From assembly GCA_029962745.1 (NCBI GenBank), contig CM057152.1, forward strand, positions 26,472,507 to 26,536,506: a DNA stretch of 64,000 nucleotides. Reading direction: 5' to 3'. The position numbers were made by a program, and so were the translations under genes. A model generated the notes under the pieces. That model saw only the letters and a program-made list of their open reading frames with translations. It was not told the origin of the DNA and made no database searches. Shown here one piece after another: positions 1 through 11,575 of the stretch. The DNA is from Echinometra lucunter (Eukaryota; Echinodermata; Echinoidea; Camarodonta; Echinometridae). Numbering within the stretch: the stretch's first letter is position 1; each line of letters opens with the position of its first letter.

Positions 1-660
1 ATCGTGAATGAGCAAAAACATAAATAGACAAGGCTTGTTCGAGAGCGACGGACGTAGCTTCCCATCACTCCTGCATCGCTGAAAGCTCCGTACAAACAAT
101 GTACGTCGCTGAGCGAAAACTCGCTAGTGACCTTTCGTTATGCGCATGAGTTTCACTAATCCTGATTTCTTGCTTTTGATGCTCACTTAGCACATACACA
201 CCTAAGAAGCATCTAACGAAATTCGGGGCTCTGGGAGGCCTTCAAATGTTCTGGCGTAATGGCGGATGTTTAGGGGCTTGGGTAGACGGGTGGTTGAACT
301 GACTGCAGATGCAAAGGATATAGATTTCATCCTCCAAACTTTGCACTCCATGGCCTGTATTCTCACTATTTCACTTGATTTGCACCCAATGATTATAGTC
401 ATGTTAACCCATGGCCTACAGGGACCGGGTGATCCCAGTATTATGGGAGTTTAAGAATTCAGTACTGAACAGGATAAACAAAGGAAAAATTTAGACTTCC
501 CTCTAGCATCCTTTAAACGTGACTTCAGATCGAGCCTAAAGTTTGTGTCACGTTTAGATTTTGGTAAGATACACCTGAAATTAACTTGTCAAATTTATCC
601 ACTGGAAGCATATGTAAAGTGCAGCTGCTGATGAATGTGAGTCAAGCTGAATGCAACAAA
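1..660. other. Intergenic, nothing recognised
   Basis: Open frames of about 60 codons on both strands overlap each other and show no recognisable domain, splice context or codon pattern. No repeat structure was noticed. Confidence 0.5.
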
Positions 661-674
661 CACATACATAGAAC

Positions 675-1094
675 TAGATGAATCCTCGACCACGTGCGGT
701 CGAAATTTATGCCTTCGCCATTGCCAGAAATATATGGCACATTCATCTTGATTATTTTTTATTTTCATGTATACAATGACATGTTTGACCTTCACCTTTG
801 ACCTTGTGACTCCCAAATCTAATAAGACCATTGTCCCTCCCATATGCATACATGAGCCAAGTTTGAAATTGATCCGTCAAATGGTTGTGTAGTTAGCGCG
901 AGAACGAACGATTTCTATTACATAATGACCTCTATGACCTTTGACCTTGAGACCCCAAAATCTAGTCAGATCATTGTCCCTCCCATATGCATACACGAGC
1001 CAAGTTTGAAGTCGATCCATCAAATGGTTCTTAAGTTATCACGAGAACGAAAAAGGGACAGACGGATGGACCTTTGGTGGGCGGAGGCATAAAA
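675..1094. mobile_element. TGACCTTTGACC-family MITE-like element
   Basis: Bounded by an inverted pair, tatgccttcgcc (about 708) and ggcggaggcata (about 1081-1092). Inside are two imperfect copies of TGACCTTTGACCTTGA followed by ccaaatctaat.agaccattgtccctcccat and gccaagtttgaa-like text, then gacagacggatgga. Just left is a hairpin, cgaccacgtgcggtcg. The same motifs recur at 36283-36372 and 58540-59074. Confidence 0.6.
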
Positions 1095-1348
1095 AAAAAG
1101 GCTAATGACAACTTAATGCCACTATAGCCCTATTCATATCTGCTTACATGTATTGGTGAAATACATTAGAGGCAAATGTTACAGCTACTTTATGGATATA
1201 CATGTACCTTGTATATGCTACCATGGGCAACGGATACATGTATGAGCACAGACCAACTGCTAATGTGCTACTTTGTTTCCTGTTACAAACTATCAGATTT
1301 ACCATGCATGTAAGGAAAATTCATATGTCACTTAACTAAGCGAGATCC

Positions 1349-1373
1349 CGGGGGGGGGGGGGGGGGGGGGGGG
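1349..1373 (+). repeat. Poly-G run, 25 G
   Basis: Uninterrupted G25. Its length is unreliable in any assembly. Similar but shorter G or C runs recur at about 8268, 10413, 33970, 50337, 54078 and 58050. Confidence 0.95.
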
Positions 1374-1423
1374 TCACTCTCCACATGGCCTGCTACCCAC
1401 CCGTGTCCGACAACCTCAGAAAT

Positions 1424-1576
1424 GCACCCTAAATGGCGTAACCTATTAACCAAATTTGCAACTCTAAATGGCGTAACCCATGAGAAAAGCCACCCTAAGT
1501 GGCATGAACAGGGAAATCCCCTAATTTGATACCCTAAGTGGCGTAAACATTGAAATCAATTAATTTGATACCTAAA
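1424..1576. repeat. Short tandem array, ACCCTAARTGGCGTAA unit
   Basis: Four degenerate units of about 36-40 bp, each starting (c)accctaaRtggcRtaa. The complementary TTAGGGTG-type phrase is repeated at 40440-40860, suggesting one element family. Confidence 0.6.
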
Positions 1577-2066
1577 GGCCCTATCTCACCAACGGAGACG
1601 TCTCTGCGACAAGTTTCAAAATAATTTTAATGGAGCGTTTGGAGGATCATACACCTGACTTGGACCAGGAGGAATGTCAGCACGCATTCAGTCATGCGGT
1701 TTCTAAAGTGGGTCAAACATCGTCAGGTAGAGTGGCGGAGACGTCTCTGCAACGTCTCATCAGTCTTTCTGGTCTCTGAGATGGCTCAGAGACGTCTCGC
1801 AGATATCACGGAGACGTCTTGGAGACGTCGCGGAGACGTATTGGAGACGTCTCGGAGATGTCTCAGAGATATCGCAGAGACGTCTCAGCAGTCGTGGATA
1901 TAATCAGTCTCCGCAACTAATGGAGACGTCTCGGAGACGTCACGAAGACTTTGCAGAGACTGTAAAAAGTCTCCAAAAAAAAAAAATCAAGCATGTTCGA
2001 ATTTCTTGCGACTCCTTGGAGACTCCATAATTTTCAGGACACGTCTCAGAGACATCACGGAGCAAC
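1575..2066. repeat. GAGACGTCTC palindrome-rich array
   Basis: About twenty occurrences of GAGACGTC/GACGTCTC and variants in 490 bp, including perfect palindromes GAGACGTCTC. Runs such as cttggagacgtcgcggagacgtattggagacgtctcggagatgtctcagag show a roughly 10-12 bp spacing. Open frames across it are a by-product of the repeat. Confidence 0.75.
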
Positions 2067-2314
2067 TAATACATGTATGGTACGTAAATAGTTAAGAGAG
2101 ATGCATGGTTTATCAAACATGGGCCTAGGTTTGAACCAGTTTTCACTGACTAAGTACCAAAATGCATTACGACAGCAAATACTTAATGTTTATCTACCAC
2201 CAGGATGTACTCCAAGGATTGAGCAAACAAAAATACTGTCCATCTAAACACGATTTAACATGATTAACAGTTTAGAACATGATGAGTTGATGATTAACGT
2301 GAAAAAGTTGAATG

Positions 2315-2580
2315 CCAACAACTAACTCTTGAAAAAAGAAAATGTGGAGTTAAAACAAAATATGATGGCACTCAAGTACCAAGTCAATGATCTTGATCAG
2401 TGTCACCGACTTATCAACCTAGAAGTTGCAGGTGTGCTAGAGAAGGAAGGAGGGAACATACGGGAGTTGGTTCTGAAGGCAGCACCAGATATGAGTGATG
2501 CAGATATACATGTAGATGTGGCCCACATCACCTTGGGCAGAAGAAGGAAGGCGTTCCTCCTTGTGGGATTATCAAATGAT
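2315..2580 (+). pseudogene. Possible LINE ORF1-like remnant
   Basis: The frame encodes a short coiled coil (KKENVELKQNMMALKYQVND) followed by VLEKEGGNIRELVLKAAPDM and DADIHVDVAHITLGRRRKA. This resembles the 'GIPE-EGEN-VL--A---DIDV-HRLG' pattern of ORF1 (transposase_22-type) proteins of LINEs. The usual RRNN motif is absent and the frame is stopped upstream and at 2689-2691, so it is at best a decayed fragment. Confidence 0.4.
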
Positions 2581-2699
2581 TATTGTCTCTTCCAATGTAT
2601 GTTTATAGGTTTCAATGGAATTCTGGTACGATCTTTTAAATGCATTTGGATTTTTTTTCCCCTTGCATTACCAGCACAGCTATCTAGCTGACACTGTGT

Positions 2700-3485
2700 A
2701 TAGTCAGTAACAACCCCGAATTCCAACAGCGCATCGAAACTTGTGATTATACGAACTAAATATCAACTTTTGAATAAAACCAGGGGGTTTCAGAATAACA
2801 TTTTCTTTTTTAATTTGTCTTCCAAAAATTATTAAATCAGTGTGATGTGAATGAGACATTTTTAGGGAGCCATTTAATTATTCTAAAATGAATGCACTTG
2901 AACCAGATTACTTCAACACTCATTAAACCAAATGGTGACTCACATAATCTCTCTCAATTTTCACACCAGATTTCAATAACTAGCGATCTGGATGTAGCTA
3001 TCTTTCCGAAGCGAGGCTGAAGAAAGATTTCAATCTTTTTTCAATCAAATCGCCAAAGAAGTCATAGTTTGTCTCAATGCCTGAAACCAAAGGTGATTAT
3101 TTGCTTTATGTTCCACATCTGAAACCACAGAAAAAAAAGAATATTTACTTCCCTGCGGAGGAAGATAGACATAGCTGTCTACATGGCTACTGGCTACATA
3201 GCTGGCTACATCTGCAAGTCTAGTGGTCAGTATTGACCACTAAGGCTCTTTAGTGCTAAAATTAAACGTATTGATTCTATCCTCCCAAATTGCATATTAC
3301 ACAGTTTACATACATGTAATTTAGCAATTGGCTGAGGGGTTCTGGCCAACAAGTGCACTGTGAATACAGCTGCACAATTCTACAAGTACGATGATACACC
3401 AATTTGGTGGCCTGTACTTCTACAAATGAAGATGAAGAAGATTTGCCTATTTCTACTTAAAATTGCAAAATAAATGAACAAGTAG
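2700..3485. other. Intergenic, nothing recognised
   Basis: No exon or repeat family recognised, apart from a small perfect hairpin, TAGTGGTCA-gtat-TGACCACTA, at 3221-3242. Confidence 0.5.
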
Positions 3486-4623
3486 GGGTAACAAACGAAG
3501 GGCCTGACTAGAGGTCAGAGGTGGGGCGAAATCTTGAAAACATGTCTGAGAAGTAAGACTAGCAATGAGTGCCGGGTATTACTTCTTAGAACACTCCTCC
3601 TAGCGTCAACTGCTAGTGGGGCAGTGGATAAGACGACAGGCAGATCTCTGAGAATTTAGCTAAGAGATTGAATCTCTCCCAGCAATGATATTTTTGTTGT
3701 AATAGCACTGATAACAATCACATTTATTCCATTGACGAAATGGTTAAAGTACAGACCAATTTCACCTCCGGTTTATGTATTTGGCCCTCTATCGGCGACG
3801 CCATTGCTGCAGTGGGCAAGCGCGCTGACCGCGATTGGCTCTGTGTACAAAGTGAATGTAAGATATGAGATATGCCCTAATATTGTTCCATTTACTTTAT
3901 TCTAGATCAATAAAATAAAGCATGGATACATGGGTACATGAGGTAAGACAATGGCCATATCTGACAGATGAAGGTATGATGTATTTCTGTACTTTCGATA
4001 GTTTTTCAACTTAGTTTTGTCAGTATAGGTTCGATTGCAGCATAGAAGCCGTAGTAAATGGGAGCCCTCAATCTTACCCTGTTTACAAAGTCATGTTTTC
4101 ACTCATTAAATTTTACACCAAAGTACATAATGATAATGTTTCTTGACTTCAAAGTCCTTTCTGTTGATGTTTTTACCCACTGGCGACGGATTCCTTCGCA
4201 TTGCTAACAGAAGCCTGTGTAGGGAGTACGGCTTCTCACACAAACAGGCTTCATGAGTCAAAAGGAAGTGAATTTCGCACTCAGTTAGCTTCCAGTTTTT
4301 TAACTTTCTCCAATTCTTGTGGCATTCGAGCACCGCACAGCTGCGACCTGAACTTCCCTGACAATTTCTCATTGCAAATATTAAAAGAAATCTGCATATA
4401 TTGGTCAAAATAGACAAAAAATCGAATGAATGTACATAATGCGCTATTGACTTGTGTACTATAAAAGTTGGAGCGCCCACCGCAGTATGTCGAACTATGT
4501 CAAACAGTCTGCTGCCCTCTTGCGTTGTGAAATTGGTCTATAACAGATATTCGTCAATCAAGTCAGAATAAAAAGACGCAACCCGCCTCCGGACCTCTAG
4601 TCACGCCCTTCGTTAGTCACCCA
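3486..4623. mobile_element. 1.1-kb element with about 35-bp terminal inverted repeats
   Basis: Left end GGGTAACAAACGAAGGGCCT-GACTAGAGGTC; right end, reverse-complemented, GGGTGACTAACGAAGGGCGT-GACTAGAGGTC. No transposase frame is recognisable (longest frames are about 125 codons with no domain), so it is a non-autonomous DNA transposon by structure. A target-site duplication is not clear. Confidence 0.65.
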
Positions 4624-4975
4624 ACAAAAAGACTATCCCTCTCGTCACATGTAGAATTTATGGCCCTCATAGGCCCATGCCTGCATGTATGTGGGACTGT
4701 GTCCAACATACACTGTTGCAGCAATCAAAAGCAGATAACACAATTGCTCGATAAAGCAAGATTTAATTTTCTTAAATTTGCTAGATTACCTGATTCAGGG
4801 ACACTTCAACTTTTACTGCACCACAAATTTGGGGATTCAGAGTCGAAAGTGAAATTTTAAATAACTGTTTTCCTCTCATGTATGAATGATCAAGCAAGGA
4901 AAAATGCCCGCTGATACACACAAGAGCTACTGAAGCCTACATGTATTCACACGTAGTAGCGATTCAAGCAGTACA

Positions 4976-4997
4976 AGCTTATCTTCAGATAAGCTTG
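4976..4997. repeat. Perfect 22-bp palindrome
   Basis: AAGCTTATCTTCAGATAAGC followed by TT: two 10-base arms around a 2-base centre. No flanking context suggests a function. Confidence 0.8.
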
Positions 4998-5379
4998 AAT
5001 TTGTGGTATAATGCGCATGATATTAAGACAGGGATCATCTCTGAAACTTAGTTTCACCATACCCATATTTATAACTCAGGAAGTAGACCGAAAATTCCAT
5101 CTCTCGTCCATTAGCCTCTTATTTGGGTAGGGTTCAGGGTTGGCTCCTTACTTAGAGACAGAAGCTGGCCACAGCCTTTGCTGTAAAATTGGACTGACAC
5201 CTGCAGGTCAGTGGGAAAACTCCTAGAAAAATGGCCTAAATTCATACTTTAGATACTATTCTATTCAAATCCAATACATAGGCCTAGGCTCTAGTTTTCA
5301 GAAAATGTGTTCAACTCACTTGATTTATTCCTATTTAGTGTCCTTTTCCGGGTAAAAAAGGGTCCCATGTCTTCTCGGT

Positions 5380-5665
5380 TTGATAAAAGTTGCAGCCGTA
5401 TTCAAAACGCCTGCATACAAAAAAAAGAAGACGACGACGTCATGTGAATTTGCTTCATTGTAGTACATACAAGGTAAAATTATTACAAAGGCTGCGTGTT
5501 ACTGGTACACATTCTGTCTTTGTTATAATTTTCCTTTGTACGTAGTCGTAGACTAGAGCAAAGCCTATTCGAATGATGTCATCTTCTTTTTTTTTTCGTA
5601 TGCAGCATGTGCAGGCAGTCATGGCAGTTCGAACATGTCGAATACGGCTGCAATTTTTTCAAAGA
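5380..5665. mobile_element. Imperfect foldback inverted repeat
   Basis: Left-arm phrases (ttgcagccgtattc, ctgcatacaaaaaaaagaag, acaaggtaaaattattacaa) reappear inverted in the right arm (gaatacggctgcaa, cttctttttttttt, ttgttataattttccttt). It looks like an old palindromic MITE. Confidence 0.55.
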
Positions 5666-6439
5666 CTTAACTTAAGACAAAGAGGCTAACAAACGAGACA
5701 TAATTTTCTACTCAGAAAGAGGCTATTCATAACCGAGTACACAGGATGAGTGGGCTGGAATTAATATAGGATGAATGGTGTGAATTAGGTCAAGATTGAG
5801 ACACTGTCACTAGACAAGAATACAACGTGTATTTTTACACGTGGGACTGAAAAGTTTCACTCGCGCATGCATTGTCACGTTGAAGGCAATGAATTAACAG
5901 ACCTCACTAACAGTTATCTTTGGATATTTCACTCCTTTTCTACACTGAAAACATAGTTTACTCATTTTTCTTCACCAGAATCTTTACTAGAAGCACAAGT
6001 AAATTACCACTTACTCAACTCAAGTAGTTTTAGAATATCTCCACAATAACAATCCGCAGAGCTATCCCCCGCCATTTTGCAAAATTGTCTAATCTTAATG
6101 CTAAATATTCATTAAAATAATTAGAATAAAATTTGATGTTCCATTCATGATAAGTGTCAGATTATTTTTCTAATAAAAACTGCTTATTTTAGAGTTGTAT
6201 TTTTAAAGTTTCATTATCAAAATTGTTAAAAGTTTGATTTTTAAATTTCATTCAAATTGGCACCTGCATGTAAAGTGCTAGCAGGCTAGCACTTGCTTGG
6301 CACCCCTCCTCAAAACAGCTCTTTTGTTCAAAGTCACGTTATGGTTATAATTATGACCGATAAACGCGGTAAATGTTTTGACTAAGAAAGTTAAGGCGAT
6401 TCCGCGTTTTGGTTCACTGGCGGATTCACCTGCCCTGAA

Positions 6440-6830
6440 ATTAAATGCCCCATTCCTGGGCCCCGCCCCTAAAAGTGCGCCCTTACCACTTAATTGTCTT
6501 CAAATGTCCCTATATATCATGTAAATGTATATCTTGAAATTGTGATAAGTACCGCTTTGGACTGCCCTTTTTCGGTTCCAAAAGTGCCTCTGCCCTTCTG
6601 CTGAGTCAGCGGCCCCCTTTGAAATGTGATACTTTCCCCCTATTTACTTCCGATGAATAAATTCTGTTAACGTGCTATATACATGTAGGTGCCCTTTTGT
6701 TTTCTGATGAGTGTCCCTTTTTCATTTTGGCATCGGGTCTTTTGAATTACATCCGGAGTTCCATTTGATTTTCTGATAAGTGTCCCTTTTGCCCCTTTTG
6801 CCCCTTTTGATCCTTTTGCCATTTCGCCTC
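6440..6830. repeat. Degenerate TGATAAGTGCCCTTTT repeat block, part 1
   Basis: Phrases such as tgataagtgtcccttttt and gccccttttgccccttttg recur. A longer shared segment (gtgataagt.c...ttggactgccctttttcggttc...cttctgctga) matches 8860-8935. Confidence 0.6.
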
Positions 6831-6835
6831 GAATC

Positions 6836-7060
6836 GAAAGCGGACAAAATAAACAACCCCTCATTCTACCCTTCACAATGGTTCTGGTAGTCAAAAGAAC
6901 ATCCCTTCACAGCTATTGTCTAAAATATGTGGAACAGGTGTCACATGCATATTCACCTGGAACTACGTGATTAAACATAATAGCTGTGAAGGGATGCTCT
7001 TTTGACTACCAGAACCATTGTGAAGGGTAGAATGAGAGGTTGTTTATTTTGTCCGCTTTC
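6836..7060. mobile_element. Near-perfect long hairpin, 82-bp arms
   Basis: Arms 6836-6917 and 6979-7060 are reverse complements with 2 mismatches in 82, separated by a 61-base loop. This is a palindromic MITE by structure, probably recent. It lies at the end of a block of AAGTGCCCCTTTT repeats. Confidence 0.8.
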
Positions 7061-8209
7061 TTTGTCCACCATGTTCATAGTGATAGTGATATTTCCCTAT
7101 TTGATTGTTATAAGTGTAGCCCCCGGGTGTAGCCAAGTTGTATCTTCTATATATGAATGGAATAAGCTGGGCAAGTCGGTAAGAACAGCTCCCTCCATTT
7201 AAGAGATTGTTTAAACGAAGATGTAACTTTTGAATAGCTCAGCGAACATACACTACGAGGGCACGTGCATACTCTGTAATATTAAAATGATTTATGTACG
7301 GAAATGGGGCTTAATCAATATTTCCCTATTTGGTACTACAACTGAACTAAGCTACTGATATATGTTCATTCTTCAAACCGCAGTATTCGTTTGTGCCCCA
7401 TCTACTGTTTCTTTGTTATATCTCCCTAATTTTATTATGAAATTTCATTTTTAACTATTCTGTATATACATTATGCATTTTGGTGTAAATATTATGTTTA
7501 TTCAGGGCCCCATGGAAGACCACTACTTATTGGTGAATGGGCTACCCTGACAAAAGATTATAAATCCATTTTGTAGTTGGAGGGGAGGGGGGCGCTGTCA
7601 AAAAATTTCTGACGGGAAATAATCAGGTGTCTCTATTTCTTAAATTCTGGAGGGACAGGGGAGGTTGGGCGTCTTTCAAAGTGGGGGTCACCAGCGAAAA
7701 GGGGCACTTTTGGAAAAATAGGACACTTACAAAGGGCGAACAAAAAAGAAAAAAGGAAAAATAGCATTTTTGTATGGCACTGCAACACGTTGGTATACCC
7801 CTTCCTTCTATTAACCCACTTTTAAGAATCACTTTTGATATTCGATACACTTTTATAAATCTTTACATAGGCCTAATAACAACTTTGCAGTTGTGAATAC
7901 TGCTCAGAGAACTCATCGGAGAGAGAGCGAAATGGCAAGTATTTTTTGGAAGACTACAGTATTTACATTTTTTCGCACTGATTTGATGATAAAAAAGTTT
8001 CAAAATTATTTCAAGGCTCTTCCCTATCATTATTATGTTCATCCATTAACCTTGTCGTTGTCGTTTTTCTTACTATAAAGCTATACTTTTAATGCATATT
8101 AAGGTCTTAATATCACGACCGATATTCTACGACAGAAAAAGGTCAGACTAAAAAGGGGTTAGTAAGTTGGGCCCTACAGAGCCTATTATACAAAGTACAA
8201 GACTTGATT

Positions 8210-8580
8210 TTTTTTTTTGGGGGGGGGGCATGCCCTATTGTGTCCCCCACCCTTCAATTTTCTTTTTTTGGGGGGGGGGGCATATCCCCCTGTCTCCCAT
8301 AGATTGACTGGCGCCCATGCCTCTCCCTCCCCTGTCGATGTGGACCTAAACCCATGGAAACTTTGCTCTGCAGTTTGGAATTATACAGTGCGTCCCATGA
8401 AAAACGAAACCCTAAAACTCCATGGGCGTGAATCAGTGTGGGACAGGGGGACACGTCCCCCAATTCTTATAGGGGTGGGGGACACAATAGGGTATGTCCC
8501 CCGAATTTAGAAAAAGACACCTGAAAATTCTAATAGGGTATGTTTCCCCAAGGGGGGGGGCATGGGGTACAGTGCCCCAC
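8210..8580. mobile_element. G-rich GGGGGACA...TGTCCCCC inverted-repeat element
   Basis: gcatgccctattgtgtcccc (about 8228) recurs inverted near 8470-8500 (gggggacacaatagggtatg). Additional ggggg/ccccc blocks and cccatgg motifs (gcgcccatg, ccatgggcg) resemble the ends of the CGCTCGC elements at 10372 and 33940. Confidence 0.5.
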
Positions 8581-9350
8581 TTTCACTTTTCCACGCACAT
8601 AAAAGTCCCTCCCCCTTTTTTTTTACCTAGGTATAAAAAATGCCCCTTTTCAAGCCTATTCAGTGCCCCCTTTTCTTTCTCAATAAGTGCCCTTCACCTT
8701 CTAGTAAGTGCCCATTTTCGCTTCAGATAAGTTGCTCTTCTTAAATCATACGACTGCCCCCTCCCCTTTTACACCAGAGTAGAGACCCTTTTACCTTTTT
8801 CATTGCGCTCTTTTCCCTATGAGAAGTGCACCCTTTTCACTTCTAATGAGTGTCCATATCAAAATGTGATAAGTGCCCTTTTGACTGCTTATTTTCGGTT
8901 CTTATAGTGCAATTACTCTTCTGCTGAAGGCCCCTTTGCACCCTGATAAGTTCACCTATTCCACATGTTCCACTTGGGCAAGTGCCCCATTTGAAATCTG
9001 ATACATGCCTAGATTTACTTCTGATAAATGCTCGTTTTCCTCCCTAATATGTCCAATTTCTCGTTCTGTTACGTGCTATAAGTCCCACAAGTGCCCACTT
9101 TGTTTTCTGATATGTTCCCTTTTCCATTCTGGCATGTGCTCCCTTTTCAATATGATACCCATCCATTTGACTTCCCATACCAAGTGCCGCCTTTGCTTTC
9201 TACAATTTCTCCTTCTTTCTGCAATTCTCCTTCCGATAAGTGTCCCTTATCTGATACATGTCCCTTTTTATGTCTGATTAGCGCCCCTTTTCTTTCTTGT
9301 GCCATTCTCCCTCTTGTAATTATCTCTTTTCACATCAGGTAAGTGGCCTA
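8580..9350. repeat. Degenerate TTCTGATAAGTGCCCTTTT tandem array
   Basis: Over twenty diverged units of roughly 25-35 bp built around '(t)tctgataagtgYccctttt'. It is too degenerate for a clean period. Overlapping long open frames on both strands arise from the repeat and are not genes. Confidence 0.65.
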
Positions 9351-9430
9351 AAGTCTTATATATATAATATATATATATATAATGTGAAAGTGCTTCGGCC
9401 ACGTATGGGTGCTGCATCGTATGTGAAAAT

Positions 9431-9673
9431 TATAGTTGTGACAAGAAGGAGGCGGCGGGACGTTGCTAGTATGTTCACTCTGCCTTTATTGAGCCGAGCT
9501 TTCGACCCTTGACAGGTCTTCCTCAGGGCTTGAGATACAAAACAAAAATTGACCAATTGCAAGCATCTCAAGCCCTGAGGAAAGACCTGTCACAGGGTCG
9601 AAAGCTCGGCTCAATAAAGGCAGAGTGAACATACTAGCAACGTCCCGCCGCCTCCCTTCGTGTCACAACTATA
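9431..9673. mobile_element. Long hairpin element, about 106-bp arms, in a TA repeat
   Basis: Arms 9431-9536 and 9565-9673 are inverted copies differing at only a few positions, around a 28-base loop. The arm contains cctgaggaagacctgtca and ggtcgaaagctcggctcaat. Both outer ends abut (TA)n tracts (9358-9380, 9670-9691), suggesting insertion into, or expansion from, a TA microsatellite. Confidence 0.75.
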
Positions 9674-10371
9674 TATATATATATATATATAACCACCATA
9701 TAACTAGCTCTTAAATACGGAGAAGTTTCATATAATGGAAAAGAGATTCCCTTGTTATCTATTACAGTGTGGGCAGTGTATCAGGAGGCAAAGCTAGCAC
9801 AACAGCCAAAAAATTTGATAAGATCGAACGGTGCACCTAAAGTGAAGCAATGGGGATATTTTCCCTTTTTTCCGTACTCGCTACGTTCCGCTCGCGCTTA
9901 CATATTAGATTTCAGGCATGGCATAATTTGTCAAGTGTGTTGTAGCCATATAAGTCTTATGTATTCTCTTGTTCATGTCGAGATGGTGCTTAAGATTACA
10001 CCTCTTTGTACTTTTGACCTTTATCTCTAACAGAATATGGTCGTGATAAGATCTCAATCCGTAAGATTTATAGCTTGGATCAATAACGAAAAGGGACATC
10101 AGGCTTAATGGATGAAACTAACAATGATAGGGATGAGCCCTAAATAATTTTGAGACATCTTTATATTATAATCAATTGCTTTAAGGAATGCAGATACTGT
10201 GGTCTTCACAATAAAAAAAAAAACTTAGCAATTTTGCTCGATCGCTTCGATCGCTCGCAAATGGGGTAATCAGAGCAGTCTCCACAACTGCAAAGGAGTT
10301 ATTATGTAAAATGAGAAAAATAGATATCGAAAAATAATACTTAAAAGTGTTGTTATAAAGAAGTATAGGAG

Positions 10372-11575
10372 TCATGGGTGTCGATCCCTGGGAGGGGGAA
10401 TGGGGGAATATATCCCCCCCCCCCAACATCACCATTGAAAGAAGAGAAAAATTACATAGCCTCCTATAATCCTCGAAAAAAGCTAAAAGTTAAGACAAAG
10501 AGAATAAAGGCAAAGAAGCAATTTTTTAAAAGGGAAGGAAAAGGAAAAGGATTTCAGCGCTCGCTCGCTTCGCTCGCTCGCATTTTAGTATTATCCAAAG
10601 CCATGAGGTCCTTGTAATAACTATCTTAATGAAAGCAAATATGCTATTATTGTTCTACTCGCATTTAATATCTTTTGTTATCTTAACCAGTGCCAACTGA
10701 TATTTTTGTCAGGGGTTATTATTAAATGAAACTGATTTGCATCTGGTCTTTTATCCAATGTTATACATGTACTGTTATAATATAACTGAAAGGAGTCGAA
10801 CGGGAAGAACACCCATAACAGAAGAATTTTCATGGAATAATTGCCTTGGACCGTAGCCTATTCCTATCCTACCAAATATGAGAAAGGATCGGATACTAAT
10901 ATAATATGTACATTATCAAAATCATAGAACTGGAGTACACAAGAACCTAGCTGTTCTCAGTATTAAGAAACAAACCCTTTCTTCGCTCTGATCTCGCTCT
11001 GCTCGCTCCTAGAACAAGATCAGGAGTCAAGCGCTCTTATTCCCTCAGCAAACATGTCCGAATATTGTAAACATTTCTACAGCGAAATGTAAAGCTTTTC
11101 TCGAATACAGATAAATGGTACATCATAAAATTCATCTAATTTATTTTGGTGGAAATTCTACGTTTTACTAGAAAGAAACAGAGTTTTTGTCGGTAGCTCG
11201 CTTCGCTCGCTCATAGAAACAAAATGGTTTTAGATGGCAAGCGAGGCACCAAAAAAGCATCATATTTAGCAATAAGGTGATCAAAACTAATTAGATATTT
11301 TTGAGGCTATCAAAGAATGTAATTTTTTTTCCTCGCTCACTGTGCTCCTCGCTCGCTGTGCTCACTCGAATATGTAATGTAGATATTTTAAAGACCTATA
11401 TATTTTTACAACAAAATTACACGTCATCACTAAAATAGTGTGTTTTCCCCTATCTCGCCTCCTTCGCTTGTAATATATATATATGTATATTTGCCCTTTT
11501 TTGCTGGTCAGTAAATTTTGGGAATGGGTCCCCCAAAAAAAACTATATGTAAAAAAAAAAAAGTACTGACGCCCA
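10372..11575. mobile_element. CGCTCGCTTCGCTCGC element, copy 1
   Basis: About 1.2 kb bounded by short inverted ends, catgggtgtcgatc (10374) and ctgacgcccatg (11565). Near the left end is ggggaatatatccccccccc. Inside, blocks of cgctcgctcgcttcgctcgc or degenerate forms occur at about 10557, 10985, 11195, 11335 and 11455, separated by AT-rich DNA. Homologous throughout to 33940-35525. No protein frame is recognised. Confidence 0.65.

Noticed and set aside
1349..1373. G-quadruplex or regulatory role for the G25 run
   Set aside because: Runs of this kind are frequent assembly and slippage products here and no context supports a function.
8217..9342. Several overlapping 70-97-codon frames
   Set aside because: Arise from G-rich and AAGTGCCCCTTTT repeats on both strands with no common protein pattern.
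9516..9620. Hammerhead-ribozyme-like core CTGAGGA...GGTCGAAA in the hairpin arms
   Set aside because: Stem II would need an unpaired extra A and no convincing stems I/III and cleavage triplet are visible; probably coincidence within the inverted repeat.
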